Source: Acidithrix ferrooxidans
GTDB lineage: Bacteria; Actinomycetota; Acidimicrobiia; Acidimicrobiales; Acidimicrobiaceae
Assembly (NCBI RefSeq): GCF_000949295.1
Contig: NZ_JXYS01000067.1
Coordinates: forward strand, 1-37,795
DNA length: 37,795 bases
Direction of reading: 5' to 3'
The position numbers and the translations under genes were made by a program. The notes beneath the pieces are model-generated. The model had not been told where the DNA came from. It saw nothing but the letters and a program-made list of their open reading frames with translations, and ran no database searches. Positions within the stretch are counted from its first letter, which is position 1; each line of letters begins with the position of its first letter. This document shows positions 8,229 through 17,173 of the stretch, one piece after another.

Positions 8229-9734
8229 ATGAGAATTGCCGTAATTGGCGCAGGATTAGGGGGCCTATCCGCTGCAAGTTATCTTAGGCGTGACGGCTAT
8301 GAGGTAACTGTTTTTGATAGTGCGGATCGAGTGGGGGGCCGCAGTGGCCTCTTTGCCTCTAATGGTTTCTCTATTGACACCGGACCTTCTGTTCTTACGA
8401 TGTTAAATCTTTTATCAGATGTCTTCAATGCCAATGGCGCTAACTTATCTGATGAACTTGAACTCATCAAGCTTGACCCAATGTATCGTGCAAATTTTGA
8501 GGACGAAGCGGGGCCATCCGGTGGCGGCGTGATATCGGTACGTGCTGGCCAGGAGGCGATGAGACAAGAGATTCGAAGTGTTGCTGGTTCTAAGGATGCA
8601 GCTGCATTCGATAGGTTTTGCGCCTATCTAAGAAAGCTATATGCTCTTGAGGTCGAGAACTTTATTGACCGTAATTTTGATTCACCTCTAGATTTCTTGA
8701 ACCCACTTATGCCAGGGCTGCGCCTTATTCAAATGGGGGCCTTTGGACGACTTGCTCCGCTCGTTGAACGGTATTTTGACGATCCTAGACTTCAGAAGCT
8801 CTTTTCTTTTCAGTCTCTTTATGCAGGTCTTTCTCCTTATGATGCCCTGGCCGTCTATGCGGTAATTACTTATATGGATACGATCGAGGGTGTGTACTTT
8901 CCTAAAGGAGGAATGAGTGCGATTCCTCAAGCCCTCGCGAAGGTTGCTAAGGCGAATGGAGTGGAGTTTCGTCTCAATTCAAAGGTTTCGCGCATTCTGA
9001 GATCAATGGGATCGCGTGGAAGTGTTGTTGGGATTGAACTTGAAGATGGCGAGCGCTTTAGCGCTGATGCGGTAGTGGCCAACGGTGAATTGCCGGGTGT
9101 CTACAGAGATTTATTGGGCGGGGAGCAGGCCCCACGCGTATCACGCAAGGGGGAGTATTCACCATCTGCTCTTTTACTTTTGATGGGTATCGATGGTAAA
9201 CCGAGCGTGGAGCACGCTCATCATAATATCTATTTTGGTAAAAAGTGGAAAGAGTCCTTTGATTCGCTTCTCAAGAGTGGAACGAGAATGGAGAGCCCAT
9301 CTATTCTGGTGACAATTCCTACTCACAGTGATCCAACTTTAGCACCGGACGGTTCCTCGATAGTCTACGCCTTAGAACCCGTCCCGAATCTTGATGGCAA
9401 GATTGATTGGCGATATGAGCGAGACATAGCAATTTCCGACTTTAAAGCGCGTTTAGCTCACAGAGGTATTCTTGGAGCAGGGACCTCGAATATTGTGCTT
9501 GAGAAGGCGATAGACCCTCTGGATTGGCAAGCTATGGGAATGGAGAGAGGAACCCCATTTTCTCTTTCGCATCGTTTCTTTCAAACTGGACCGTTTCGTC
9601 CGAATAATTACGACAAGAGAATCCCCGGCCTTTATTTTGTTGGATCGTCTACTGTGCCCGGGGTGGGTGTTCCTATGGTTTTGATCTCTGGAAAGTTAGT
9701 TGCTCAAAGAATCGGCAAGGCAACTAGATGGTGA
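8229..9734 (+). CDS. crtI: Phytoene desaturase
   Basis: FAD-dependent oxidoreductase that desaturates phytoene, normally to lycopene. The 501-residue protein starts with the dinucleotide-binding motif GAGLGGLSAASYL (about 7-19) and VGGRSG, and ends with the CrtI signature GLYFVGSSTVPGVGVPMVLI. Length is right for bacterial CrtI. ATG at 8229 is preceded by AAGGA. The lycopene cyclase genes in the same locus suggest that the product is lycopene. The 3' end overlaps crtB by seven bases. Related enzymes can use diapophytoene or make neurosporene; a crtE and a phytoene synthase next to it argue for the C40 route. Confidence 0.93.
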   Translation: MRIAVIGAGLGGLSAASYLRRDGYEVTVFDSADRVGGRSGLFASNGFSIDTGPSVLTMLNLLSDVFNANGANLSDELELIKLDPMYRANFEDEAGPSGGGVISVRAGQEAMRQEIRSVAGSKDAAAFDRFCAYLRKLYALEVENFIDRNFDSPLDFLNPLMPGLRLIQMGAFGRLAPLVERYFDDPRLQKLFSFQSLYAGLSPYDALAVYAVITYMDTIEGVYFPKGGMSAIPQALAKVAKANGVEFRLNSKVSRILRSMGSRGSVVGIELEDGERFSADAVVANGELPGVYRDLLGGEQAPRVSRKGEYSPSALLLLMGIDGKPSVEHAHHNIYFGKKWKESFDSLLKSGTRMESPSILVTIPTHSDPTLAPDGSSIVYALEPVPNLDGKIDWRYERDIAISDFKARLAHRGILGAGTSNIVLEKAIDPLDWQAMGMERGTPFSLSHRFFQTGPFRPNNYDKRIPGLYFVGSSTVPGVGVPMVLISGKLVAQRIGKATRW

Positions 9735-10585
9735 CCCAACGGGAACTAGATGGCTCCTATGAGCGATGCAGATCTCTAAATATGCGCTTTGGTAAGTCTT
9801 ATTACTATTCCACTTTTCTACTTCCTCAGGCGATGAGGCGACATATACATGCGCTTTATGGCTTTTGTCGATATGCAGACGATATCGTTGACGATCTCGG
9901 AGATGTCCCAATTTCTGACCGGGAGAGTGCCCTGGGGGCCTTCGTAGGGCGCTTTTTCACCGATGTAAAGGTTGGTTTTTCAAATGATCCAATATTGATG
10001 GCTGTCGTAGACACGGTTCTTCGTTTTGAAATCGATCTTGATCTTTTTAGTAAATTTGCCGAATCGATGAGGCTGGACTTTTCCAAATTCAGATACGAGA
10101 CTTATGAAGACCTTTTGACCTACATGGAAGGCTCTGCTGCCGTTATAGGTGAGATGACATTACCAGTTTTGGAGCCATCGTCTAAATACGCCCGAAAGCC
10201 GGCTAGGGATCTAGGCTTTGCTTTTCAGCTGACAAACTTTTTGAGAGATGTCTCAGAGGACTTACAGCGTGGAAGAATCTATATTCCGCTTGAAGATATT
10301 GAGCAGTTTAAGGCCATGAGCGCTTTTGAGACCAGACGATCTGATTTTGAATTTAGAGAATTGATGCAATTTGAGATCGCCCGAAATAGGGAAATCTATG
10401 AGCAGTCCCGTCTGGGGGATCGTTTTTTGCCGCCTCGTTCTGCGGCCTGCGTAGCTGGCGCACGAGAACTTTATTCAGGAATCTTAGAAGAGATTGAATT
10501 AGTCAACTTCGATGTATTTGGGAGTCGTGTGAGTGTTGCCCCATGGAAGAAGTTCAGAGTAGCCATTGGCGCGATTGTTGGCTAG
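9728..10585 (+). CDS. crtB: Phytoene synthase
   Basis: Joins two geranylgeranyl diphosphates head to head to phytoene. The 285-residue squalene/phytoene synthase has both Mg-diphosphate motifs: YADDIVDDLGD with Asp51/52 and Asp55, and LTNFLRDVSEDLQRGRIYIP with Asp174 and Asp178. The end, DVFGSRVSVAPWKKFRVAI, matches the normal CrtB C-terminus, so the stop at 10585 is credible. ATG at 9728 lies inside the crtI stop region (7-nt overlap), indicating translational coupling. The last 87 bases also encode, on the other strand, the C-terminus of the crtZ-like gene, an unusual tail-to-tail overlap. Confidence 0.93.
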   Translation: MVTQRELDGSYERCRSLNMRFGKSYYYSTFLLPQAMRRHIHALYGFCRYADDIVDDLGDVPISDRESALGAFVGRFFTDVKVGFSNDPILMAVVDTVLRFEIDLDLFSKFAESMRLDFSKFRYETYEDLLTYMEGSAAVIGEMTLPVLEPSSKYARKPARDLGFAFQLTNFLRDVSEDLQRGRIYIPLEDIEQFKAMSAFETRRSDFEFRELMQFEIARNREIYEQSRLGDRFLPPRSAACVAGARELYSGILEEIELVNFDVFGSRVSVAPWKKFRVAIGAIVG

Positions 10586-11026
10586 TACCGCATCCGCCCT
10601 TGCTCGAACTGACTTTGGGACTATTGGGAATAGCATTCCGTAGGGTTCGCCATTGTAGAGGTGGTGGATCTGGTGGGCGTATCTTAGGGGTTCTAGGAAT
10701 GAAATGGTGGGCACATTGAAGAGCCTCTTATGGATGTAGATGTCATGCATGAATGCATAAGCCGCTCCATAGATGGTAATTCCAATGCCAACTGGAACAA
10801 GGATTGAAAATTTTGACGTTGTTGTTCCAAGCGCTATAGCTGCGATGGTAAAAGCGGCAAAGGCTACGGGATAAGCGTCGTTTGCCTCGATCTTTTTAAG
10901 GCGAGTTTGATGATGGCTGGCGTGAAGAATCCAACCAAAGCCATGCATTATTAGCCGATGGGCCAAATATGCGATCGGCTCCATCAGAAAGAATGTTGCG
11001 ATTACAATTGAAACTTTGAAGAGCAT
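10499..11026 (-). CDS. crtZ: Beta-carotene hydroxylase (fatty-acid-hydroxylase superfamily)
   Basis: Membrane di-iron hydroxylase that adds 3/3'-hydroxyls to beta-ionone rings, giving zeaxanthin. The 175-residue protein holds the complete histidine set: HRLIMH (23-28), HASHH (35-39), HDIYIH (94-99) and HQIHH (118-122), between hydrophobic helices. ATG at 11026 has AGAGGT a few bases upstream. It lies 112 bp downstream of crtYd on the same strand, so it is probably the last gene of crtYc-crtYd-crtZ. Its last 29 codons overlap crtB on the opposite strand. Other members of the superfamily desaturate or hydroxylate lipids, but the CrtZ-like His spacing and the locus make the carotenoid role likely. 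Confidence 0.88.
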   Translation of the reverse strand: MLFKVSIVIATFFLMEPIAYLAHRLIMHGFGWILHASHHQTRLKKIEANDAYPVAFAAFTIAAIALGTTTSKFSILVPVGIGITIYGAAYAFMHDIYIHKRLFNVPTISFLEPLRYAHQIHHLYNGEPYGMLFPIVPKSVRARADAVLANNRANGYSELLPWGNTHTTPKYIEVD

Positions 11027-11138
11027 GTGGACCTCTTTAGGTTATCTCTAATATATCAGTATAGAGAATCTAAAGATCTAGTTGGAGCAATGCCAGCTAG
11101 AGAGTGGTTCTAGAGCACTTATATCTCAAGGTCAGCAG

Positions 11139-11450
11139 CTATCTGTCTTCTCTTTGTCTTAGGCGTTCCCAAATGCTCAAGACCGCTGAGACAAGCGCAA
11201 AGCCGTAGAGGAAGTCCTCGATGGGGATGGAAAATGGTATTCGTAAGCCGGAGAAGTGGTTGGGATTATATATGACAATTGGGGCTGAGGTTTTTGTGAG
11301 CCAGCCATCGGTCGGGATTTGAAATAGTACGATAATTAAAATTGTGATCCAGAATTCTTTTTTGAAGTAGATCCGGCCTTTCATAACAAAGAGTTCAAAG
11401 ATTATCGAAAGAGCCACGGCGGCCAGTGCGCCAATGGTGTATGCATGCAT
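11139..11450 (-). CDS. crtYd: Lycopene cyclase subunit, C-terminal half type
   Basis: 103-residue, three-helix membrane protein of the small lycopene cyclase domain family. It carries the conserved IPIEDFLYGF (P-x-E-D/E-x-x-x-G/F) motif at about 75-84, the catalytic loop of this family. Two such domains from separate genes form the heterodimeric beta-cyclase CrtYc/CrtYd of actinobacteria (CrtYe/Yf in the C50 pathway). It starts with ATG at 11450, four bases after the crtYc stop. With a crtZ and no lycopene elongase (UbiA-type) gene beside it, beta-carotene is a more likely product than a C50 carotenoid. Confidence 0.9.
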   Translation of the reverse strand: MHAYTIGALAAVALSIIFELFVMKGRIYFKKEFWITILIIVLFQIPTDGWLTKTSAPIVIYNPNHFSGLRIPFSIPIEDFLYGFALVSAVLSIWERLRQREDR

Positions 11451-11454
11451 GGAT

Positions 11455-11799
11455 CTAGCGCCTCGTTGGTCTTTTTTGTCTTGGCTCTAGCAGCACGTGG
11501 ACGGCCTCATATGTCAAAAGTGCGCAAATTGGTATGATCAAGAAAAATAGGAGCTCCTCCAGGGGAAGTTTGCCTGGAAGGGTGACGCCGCTTACGTAGC
11601 GCTTGGCATAATACCACCAATTGGCATGGATGGAGTAGATGTCGAAAAGCGAGAAAAGTAGCGCGATAGGTATTAATGAGATTGCCAGTCTGAGCGGCTT
11701 GCGGTAGACCTTAGCCCCAATGACGAGTTCCAGTGGCAACGTACCTATGAGGCAGAGCGCTAACACGATTAAGTATTGTAGGTGGTTGATCGACTTCAT
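11455..11799 (-). CDS. crtYc: Lycopene cyclase subunit, N-terminal half type
   Basis: Partner of crtYd. The conserved part begins MKSINHLQYLIVLALCL and contains the motif LPLEELLFF in the last third, equivalent to the PxE(E/D) motif of its partner. The frame is open further, to a TTG at 11886, which would add 29 hydrophilic residues. I prefer ATG at 11799 because the family starts with a HLQYL-like segment immediately after the Met and is about 105-115 residues long. Neither start has a strong ribosome site. It is the first gene of the minus-strand carotenoid operon, read towards crtE-I-B. Confidence 0.87.
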   Translation of the reverse strand: MKSINHLQYLIVLALCLIGTLPLELVIGAKVYRKPLRLAISLIPIALLFSLFDIYSIHANWWYYAKRYVSGVTLPGKLPLEELLFFLIIPICALLTYEAVHVLLEPRQKRPTRR

Positions 11800-11886
11800 C
11801 TCGAGTCTGTTTTCTGATTCGAAGGCACGCGGGTTTGTCAAATTCCTTATAAAAGCTAACCCAATCTTACTAATGGTAGTGCTCAA

Positions 11887-12265
11887 TGTGACTTGATATT
11901 GATAAGGTTGGCCCCTATGGCTAAAGCATGTCTATAGCAAGTCAAACTTTGCGCGTCAAGGCGAGCGAAATGGGAAGACCTTTCAACTAGAAATTTGTAG
12001 GTGGCCAAGTGTTACCTAGTTCAAGTATTACCCAGTTAAAGCGATCTCACCTCTTATTTGAATCCGAGTTAGGAAAGGTGAGGCATGGTCCAAAGCAGGA
12101 ACCTTGTCGATTGCTTGTGAGGAAGTTTTGTGCTTTCGTATTTCAAGGGGAGGGATAAAGTCGAACGATCCCATGAGTACTGCTAGCGGCGTTTGGATTA
12201 AAGAAGTAAAGTGGCTTTAGTCTAATGATTAATGAATGACCATAAAGCGAAGGTAATAGTTCGAT
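11887..12265. promoter_or_regulatory. Divergent region between crtYc and a membrane-protein gene
   Basis: About 380 bp (470 bp if crtYc starts at 11799) between divergent genes, so promoters for both are expected. I see no convincing -35/-10 pair, inverted repeat or small gene. Confidence 0.35.
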
Positions 12266-13969
12266 TTGTTTGCTAAATCACGCCAATTGATCCTCGCGCC
12301 TCTGATAACGGGCTTAGTTGCGGTTGTTTTGGTAGCATTGGTCCGTTTTGGAAATGATACTGCAGCGCATCTCTACCTAACCGCTCTTTTTGCAAAGTAC
12401 CATCGCCTTATTTTTTGGGATAATTTTTGGTATTTTGGCAAGTTCCAATTTCTTGGCTACTCCTACATCTACTACCCCCTAGCGGCATTTACGACCACAT
12501 GGCTACCACCAATCCTTGGTTTGATGGCGATCTCTGGAGTGGTCTCCTCTTTTTGTTTAAAGCTAAGGGCGATCTCTTGGAATGGAGTAGATTCTGATCG
12601 ACCTGGCTTCCTTGGTAGTTACTTTGGCACGATCTCCACTGCCGTGGCTATTGGTGTTCCGGCGGGTGCGTTAATTCTTACTGGGGCATACCCGTTTTTG
12701 ACATCGCTGGCTTTTGCGTCATTTGCTATAGTCGCCATGAATAAGCGCTCCTGGGTCTCATATTGTCTTTTTTTGATTTTGGCTGGTGCTACTTCGCCAT
12801 TGGTTCTTGTTTGGATTTTGGTTGGCGTCACTTTTAGTGCCGTTAGATTCCTCACTAAGGAGTCGGCAAATTATCATCCAATAAAAGTTGCCGGTTTGGG
12901 GTCAGCTTGGCTCCGTGCCAAGAAGGCCTTGGGGGTCTTACTTGGTTCGTCAATCACTCGCATTGGCATGGGGCTACCACTTTTAGGGCTTTTTGGCGAC
13001 TATGAGATTTCAAAGTACTTTGGGATCGGTGGCAAGTATCCATTTTTTGGCTCTGACTTAGGGCTGGTTCTTGGTTTTTCCCTGATTCTCTTGGTTGTTG
13101 TGAACGTGTTTGTGGACGATGGAGAGCGCGCCCCCATTGTCATCCCTACCCTTTTGTACATGGCGGGTTCGCTTATTTTGTTCACCGTGTCGACAACGTT
13201 AGGTGGGAATATTGCTCGTGTGGGTGAAATCTCACCGATTTTGATTGCCGTCTTGTATCTTTTCTCAAAGGGTTCCACAAGGGGTCCTAAAAGCAGGAAA
13301 GTACGATTGGCGGTTTTTGCGCTCCTATATCTTTTGGGCGTTGGGTGGGAATTTATCTCAATCGAAGCTCCGATCTTTGATCCAAGTGCCGCTTGGCTGA
13401 CAAATAGCTCCAACTGGAGTGGCCTTGTTCGTGTGCTCAAAGCTTCGTACCCTGGGCAAAGGGTAGAATATGTCGACTCTCTTTTGCATGAGGGCTCATA
13501 TTTTCTAGCTAATAGTCAGATTCCCCTGGCACGGGGGTGGTTCCGGCAAAGCGACTTCAATCAGAATGAGATTTTTTATGGTGTGAGATTGACTTCACGA
13601 GAGTACAAAGATTGGCTTTGTAGCAATCAAGTTCGGGCGGTGATTTTGCCTCCGGCCCCCTATGACTATAGTTCGCAACGGGAGGCTCAGATCGTAGCAT
13701 CACCTTCTACTTACCTTGTTAATCCAATAAAAATTGGAGAGTTCAAGGTCTTTGAAGTGGCTGGTTGTCCTTCGGCGCCACTTCAAATTCGCTCAATCGG
13801 AGTAACTACAATTTCAGTCTCTATTGCTAAAGCTGGATCGTATCTATTGCCAATAAATTTCTCGCCATTTGAATCAGCGGTCGGCGCAAAGATTGCAAGA
13901 GCAAAGGGAGGTAGGGCCGAGATCTCGGTATCAAAGGGAGGCAATTACCTCATTATGACTGGTTATTGA
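12266..13969 (+). CDS. Large polytopic membrane protein, function unknown
   Basis: 567 residues. The first two thirds hold roughly ten hydrophobic helices; a largely soluble tail of about 190 residues follows, with two late segments of beta-sheet type. The first loop has GNDTAAHLYLTALF followed by an aromatic-rich stretch (FWDNFWYFGKFQFLGYSY). An acidic residue plus a following His in the first extracytoplasmic loop, many helices and a soluble C-terminal domain resemble GT-C-fold glycosyltransferases and related uncharacterised proteins, but I cannot assign a family. The start is TTG at 12266 with only a distant GAAGG. It is alone on the plus strand, followed by a hairpin. If it is a GT-C enzyme it would use a polyprenyl-phosphate sugar, which would suit this isoprenoid-rich region; that is speculation. 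Confidence 0.75.
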   Translation: MFAKSRQLILAPLITGLVAVVLVALVRFGNDTAAHLYLTALFAKYHRLIFWDNFWYFGKFQFLGYSYIYYPLAAFTTTWLPPILGLMAISGVVSSFCLKLRAISWNGVDSDRPGFLGSYFGTISTAVAIGVPAGALILTGAYPFLTSLAFASFAIVAMNKRSWVSYCLFLILAGATSPLVLVWILVGVTFSAVRFLTKESANYHPIKVAGLGSAWLRAKKALGVLLGSSITRIGMGLPLLGLFGDYEISKYFGIGGKYPFFGSDLGLVLGFSLILLVVVNVFVDDGERAPIVIPTLLYMAGSLILFTVSTTLGGNIARVGEISPILIAVLYLFSKGSTRGPKSRKVRLAVFALLYLLGVGWEFISIEAPIFDPSAAWLTNSSNWSGLVRVLKASYPGQRVEYVDSLLHEGSYFLANSQIPLARGWFRQSDFNQNEIFYGVRLTSREYKDWLCSNQVRAVILPPAPYDYSSQREAQIVASPSTYLVNPIKIGEFKVFEVAGCPSAPLQIRSIGVTTISVSIAKAGSYLLPINFSPFESAVGAKIARAKGGRAEISVSKGGNYLIMTGY

Positions 13970-14650
13970 GAGACTGCGTTGAAATTTCCGTGATAACTAA
14001 ACGAAAGTTTCCATTTCGAGATGGACTTGCACCAGGCCAGCTTCGACTTGAATCGCCTTTGGTAACCACCATCATCTGATGGAGATGATGGTGGTAGATG
14101 CTCTTTAGTAGATTTGATATCTCTGATTACCAGGGGTTTTGGGTCCTTTGAAAGAGCGCTCTATGGCGATCCGGCGGAGGATGGCAATGGGATTGTCTTT
14201 TTAGCGGCTTGTTTTCTGGCGACGAAGTCGTCTATTCGTTGGTTTGGGGCGAGATCTTCGCTAGGGATTTTTCCTCATCGTATGAGTGCATTTCGATAAA
14301 CTGTCTTCAAAGACGGACTGGCCGCTAGCGCTAACTGAATTGGTTCTGCGGTCTTAGGCACGAGATTCTGGCTCTTTGGGTTTGCGTGGCGGTTAGGCGC
14401 CGGTCGTTCGCGTGAACCCAAAGCGCCGTAATGCAAGGATTGCAAGGAGGACCGACAAGGGCTTTGCTCCTTACAATCTAACAAGCAATCTGAGGGATCG
14501 AATCTTGATCTGCCTTGGGAGAGTTTTGCTCTTTTGAGGGCTCTATTTCTAACTCTTTCTGTCTATATGACAACCCACTCTGGAACTCCACTCTGCATGG
14601 TTTCAATTCATAGTCTCATTTTTGGCCATTGTTTGAAAGATTTGATTTTT
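13970..14650. other. 680-bp gap with one strong hairpin and no certain gene
   Basis: Between the stops of two convergent genes. Besides the 13-bp hairpin listed separately, there is an imperfect inverted repeat: CTTTGGGTT (14374-14382) and AACCCAAAG (14415-14423) around a GC-rich centre. Short frames exist on both strands but none has a ribosome site or recognisable protein. Confidence 0.4.
14065..14095 (+). terminator. 13-bp perfect hairpin, possible terminator
   Basis: ACCACCATCATCT pairs perfectly with AGATGATGGTGGT around the loop GATGG. It stands about 95 bp after the membrane-protein stop, a place where a terminator is expected. There is no T-run after it on either strand (on + it is followed by AGATGCTCTTTAG), so intrinsic termination is uncertain. 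It may act with Rho or as an mRNA-stabilising stem. Confidence 0.4.
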
Positions 14651-17173
14651 TTACGCCTTCTTATCGTGCTCTGGGCTAGTTTGCCATGGGTACCACTGTC
14701 TGGCGGTCGAGCGGATCATCCATCGGCTATCTTCGTTTTCGCGGGCAACTAGGTGGACCCATGCTCCATTGAAGAGTTGCTGAAGGATTTGGTTGGCATC
14801 GATGACTTGTTCGATTCGTTCAATGGGCGCCTCTACCAAGGTGAGAAGACGCATCGGTTCGTGGTAGGCCATGTCTTGATCAAAGAGTGATTGACGTGTT
14901 AGGCCAACCAACAAGTCGCCGCCCGCACCAAGTATAACTCCCGTGTCTCCAACGACGTTGTGGGCTACCTTGTCTCCTGCGGAGAAGGTGGCTGCATCGA
15001 CACTAGAGAAGTAGTATTGCGCATTTATCCAGTGCGCAACCACCATTGGGGCCGTGAGAATCGCTGTGAGTAAAGTACCGTCGGGGTCGATGCTTGCATT
15101 GTAGGAGTGAAGAAAGGTACGGCGATTTAGATCCAGACCCGCAGTCGTCGATCGAGGTCCTATAATCATTGCGGCATTACGAGCTAAGCCCCACTCCGGA
15201 GTAATCTGTGCCCAATCGCTAGCCCGACGTGCTACGTGGGCCGTACCTCCTCCGGCCGGTGCCCCAGGTAAGGATCTAACACGTTCTTGAGCTAGTTTTT
15301 CTCCTGCTTGGATGAGCGCCTGTTTCAGCGACTCTATCTCGCTCTTGTGCGTTAGTGTCGCATTTTGGGTGTCGAGTAGAGTTACCAAATCGATCGATGT
15401 GTCGTGCTCGCCTGCGATGAATATGGTTGAATCTGGGATTGCAATGCCGCGTCCAGTCAATCCTGTACGCACGTCGCTGGTGTTTAGGATAGTAGCAAAG
15501 ATACGAGCGCTGTTGGCTCCGCGGTTACCACCGCACGCACCACAGTGAAAAGCTGAGAAGAATGCGTTGTTTTCGGTGCTACTTCCATGGCCACATACCA
15601 GCACTATCGGAGCGAAGTTGCCTATTAGACCTATTGCTCTAAGGGTATTTTCGGCCATATTGACTTGTTCGTCGATCGTAAAACTTTCGTTTCTATCGCC
15701 TATTTCTATGTGAGTTGAGATCGGTCCCGAACGTTGTCCTCTAGCAAACGAGCGAATAGATGCATACCCTCTTGGGCTAATAGTACGTGCAATTGCGATT
15801 GCACCGGCTGCAACTCCTGTTGCTTCCGCAAGTACGTAGGCCGAGGTGGCTCCATGGCGAGTCCTCTCAAAAGCGGAATAACTCGCCCTTTCGACCTCTG
15901 ATATTGCCATTCTTCTTTTTAGAGAACTGTCATTATCTTGATTGGGAACTTCGTAGCTTGAGATAGTCGGCTGCAACAGAACAGGGCTTAATGGGATCGG
16001 TGTGGATTCTCCAAATGCGGCGAAGTTGGCTGGGATGCCAAAGAAACCTGCAAAGCCATATGTTTCGATTTCTCCGGCTATATCAGTTGCTTCAAGCTGG
16101 CGACGGATTCCTTCTGATCTGACGTCAATACAGAAGATAGCCTGTACGCTCGCCGTCGTGGGTTCATTGGAGAATTCTGAGGAGCTTTCGCAGCTCGATT
16201 TCGATTCGATGATCGTCAAAAGCTCATCGCGGTAGTGGTTCTCATAAGCACGTAAGATGACAGCGCTCTGGCGGTCCGGTGAAAGTTGGGATAGGGCTTC
16301 CCAGCCGGATCTGTTTGAATTATCCTTCGTCGTCGCTCTTTTCCTCTTTGGTTCATGGGTCAGAGGAGGGCAAGATGCGTTGGTTTTTACCGAGGTGATC
16401 TCTGTGGTTTTCAAGGCATTAGCCACAACCGCTTCGTAGACAAGTCCTACGGCAAGCAGGCTATCCAAGTAGAGTTTCGGCCCCGGATGTGATGGATCGG
16501 CCCATTGTGAGCGCCACTTTGCATGTCCTGCCCAACCCAATAGCCGAGTTAGGGTGAGCCGAAATAACTGTATGTGTAGCTCTTGAGGAGCCTTGAGATC
16601 TTCTAGCGCTTTTGTAATTGCTATTAGTGGAGTCTCTCCGAAGGCTCCTAAGGATTTGTGTTCCTTTTTCCCTACGATTTTTCGCGCTGCCGGATCGATA
16701 ACGACGTGTCGCCTCCAATAGTCGTAGAAGCCATTTTCGGCATTTTTATCGGAGGCAGTTAAAAAAGAAGCACACCACTTTGCCATCTCTTCTTCTATCA
16801 TTGTGGAAAGTTGAGTGCCGTGGATGTGATCGATGAGTTGACTCGGAAGGACCATTTCGAGGGGTTCAATCTCTTTCTGGTATTGTTCGGCCAAGATATT
16901 CGCCTCTATAGTTGCTTCGTCGATATCCTTCGAGATGAGACGAGACTGCTTTATTGCTAAGTCAGCCAGACTCTCGGGGAGGTACCCGTCAATACCGAGG
17001 TATTGACGGGCGTAGCGAATGGCGCCATGAAACCCCAGGTCGCGAAGGTCCCATAGGGGATTTACGGCGACGAAATTCGTCAATGGCCATATGGGTGCGA
17101 GTACTTCTGCGGCTTGTTCTATCTCTTTGATAAGCGAGAGGGGCTTGGAATTTTGAACACGCTCTTTTTTCAT
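14651..17173 (-). CDS. dabA: DabA, inorganic-carbon transporter subunit (DUF2309)
   Basis: 840-residue protein of the DUF2309 family. In Halothiobacillus neapolitanus DabA joins DabB to form an energy-coupled, carbonic-anhydrase-like pump that accumulates bicarbonate. The zinc ligands are retained with the right spacing: CID (Cys348, Asp350) and CGHGSSTENNAFFSAFHCGA, giving His529 and Cys544; in the reference protein they are C351, D353, H524 and C539. The N-terminal FVAVNPLWDL segment is also typical. It starts at ATG 17173, overlapping the dabB stop by four bases (ATGA). Cytoplasmic and peripheral to the membrane by analogy. The pair indicates active CO2/bicarbonate uptake, in an autotroph or to feed carboxylases of a heterotroph; no Rubisco gene is in the window. 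Confidence 0.93.
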   Translation of the reverse strand: MKKERVQNSKPLSLIKEIEQAAEVLAPIWPLTNFVAVNPLWDLRDLGFHGAIRYARQYLGIDGYLPESLADLAIKQSRLISKDIDEATIEANILAEQYQKEIEPLEMVLPSQLIDHIHGTQLSTMIEEEMAKWCASFLTASDKNAENGFYDYWRRHVVIDPAARKIVGKKEHKSLGAFGETPLIAITKALEDLKAPQELHIQLFRLTLTRLLGWAGHAKWRSQWADPSHPGPKLYLDSLLAVGLVYEAVVANALKTTEITSVKTNASCPPLTHEPKRKRATTKDNSNRSGWEALSQLSPDRQSAVILRAYENHYRDELLTIIESKSSCESSSEFSNEPTTASVQAIFCIDVRSEGIRRQLEATDIAGEIETYGFAGFFGIPANFAAFGESTPIPLSPVLLQPTISSYEVPNQDNDSSLKRRMAISEVERASYSAFERTRHGATSAYVLAEATGVAAGAIAIARTISPRGYASIRSFARGQRSGPISTHIEIGDRNESFTIDEQVNMAENTLRAIGLIGNFAPIVLVCGHGSSTENNAFFSAFHCGACGGNRGANSARIFATILNTSDVRTGLTGRGIAIPDSTIFIAGEHDTSIDLVTLLDTQNATLTHKSEIESLKQALIQAGEKLAQERVRSLPGAPAGGGTAHVARRASDWAQITPEWGLARNAAMIIGPRSTTAGLDLNRRTFLHSYNASIDPDGTLLTAILTAPMVVAHWINAQYYFSSVDAATFSAGDKVAHNVVGDTGVILGAGGDLLVGLTRQSLFDQDMAYHEPMRLLTLVEAPIERIEQVIDANQILQQLFNGAWVHLVARENEDSRWMIRSTARQWYPWQTSPEHDKKA

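Noticed and set aside
11800-11886. N-terminal extension of CrtYc from TTG 11886
   Set aside because: Adds 29 hydrophilic residues not expected in the family, and the conserved start MKSINHLQYL fits ATG 11799 better.
14275-14484. 69-codon frame on - and imperfect inverted repeat in the gap before dabA
   Set aside because: No homology or ribosome site; the repeat is imperfect and has no T-run.
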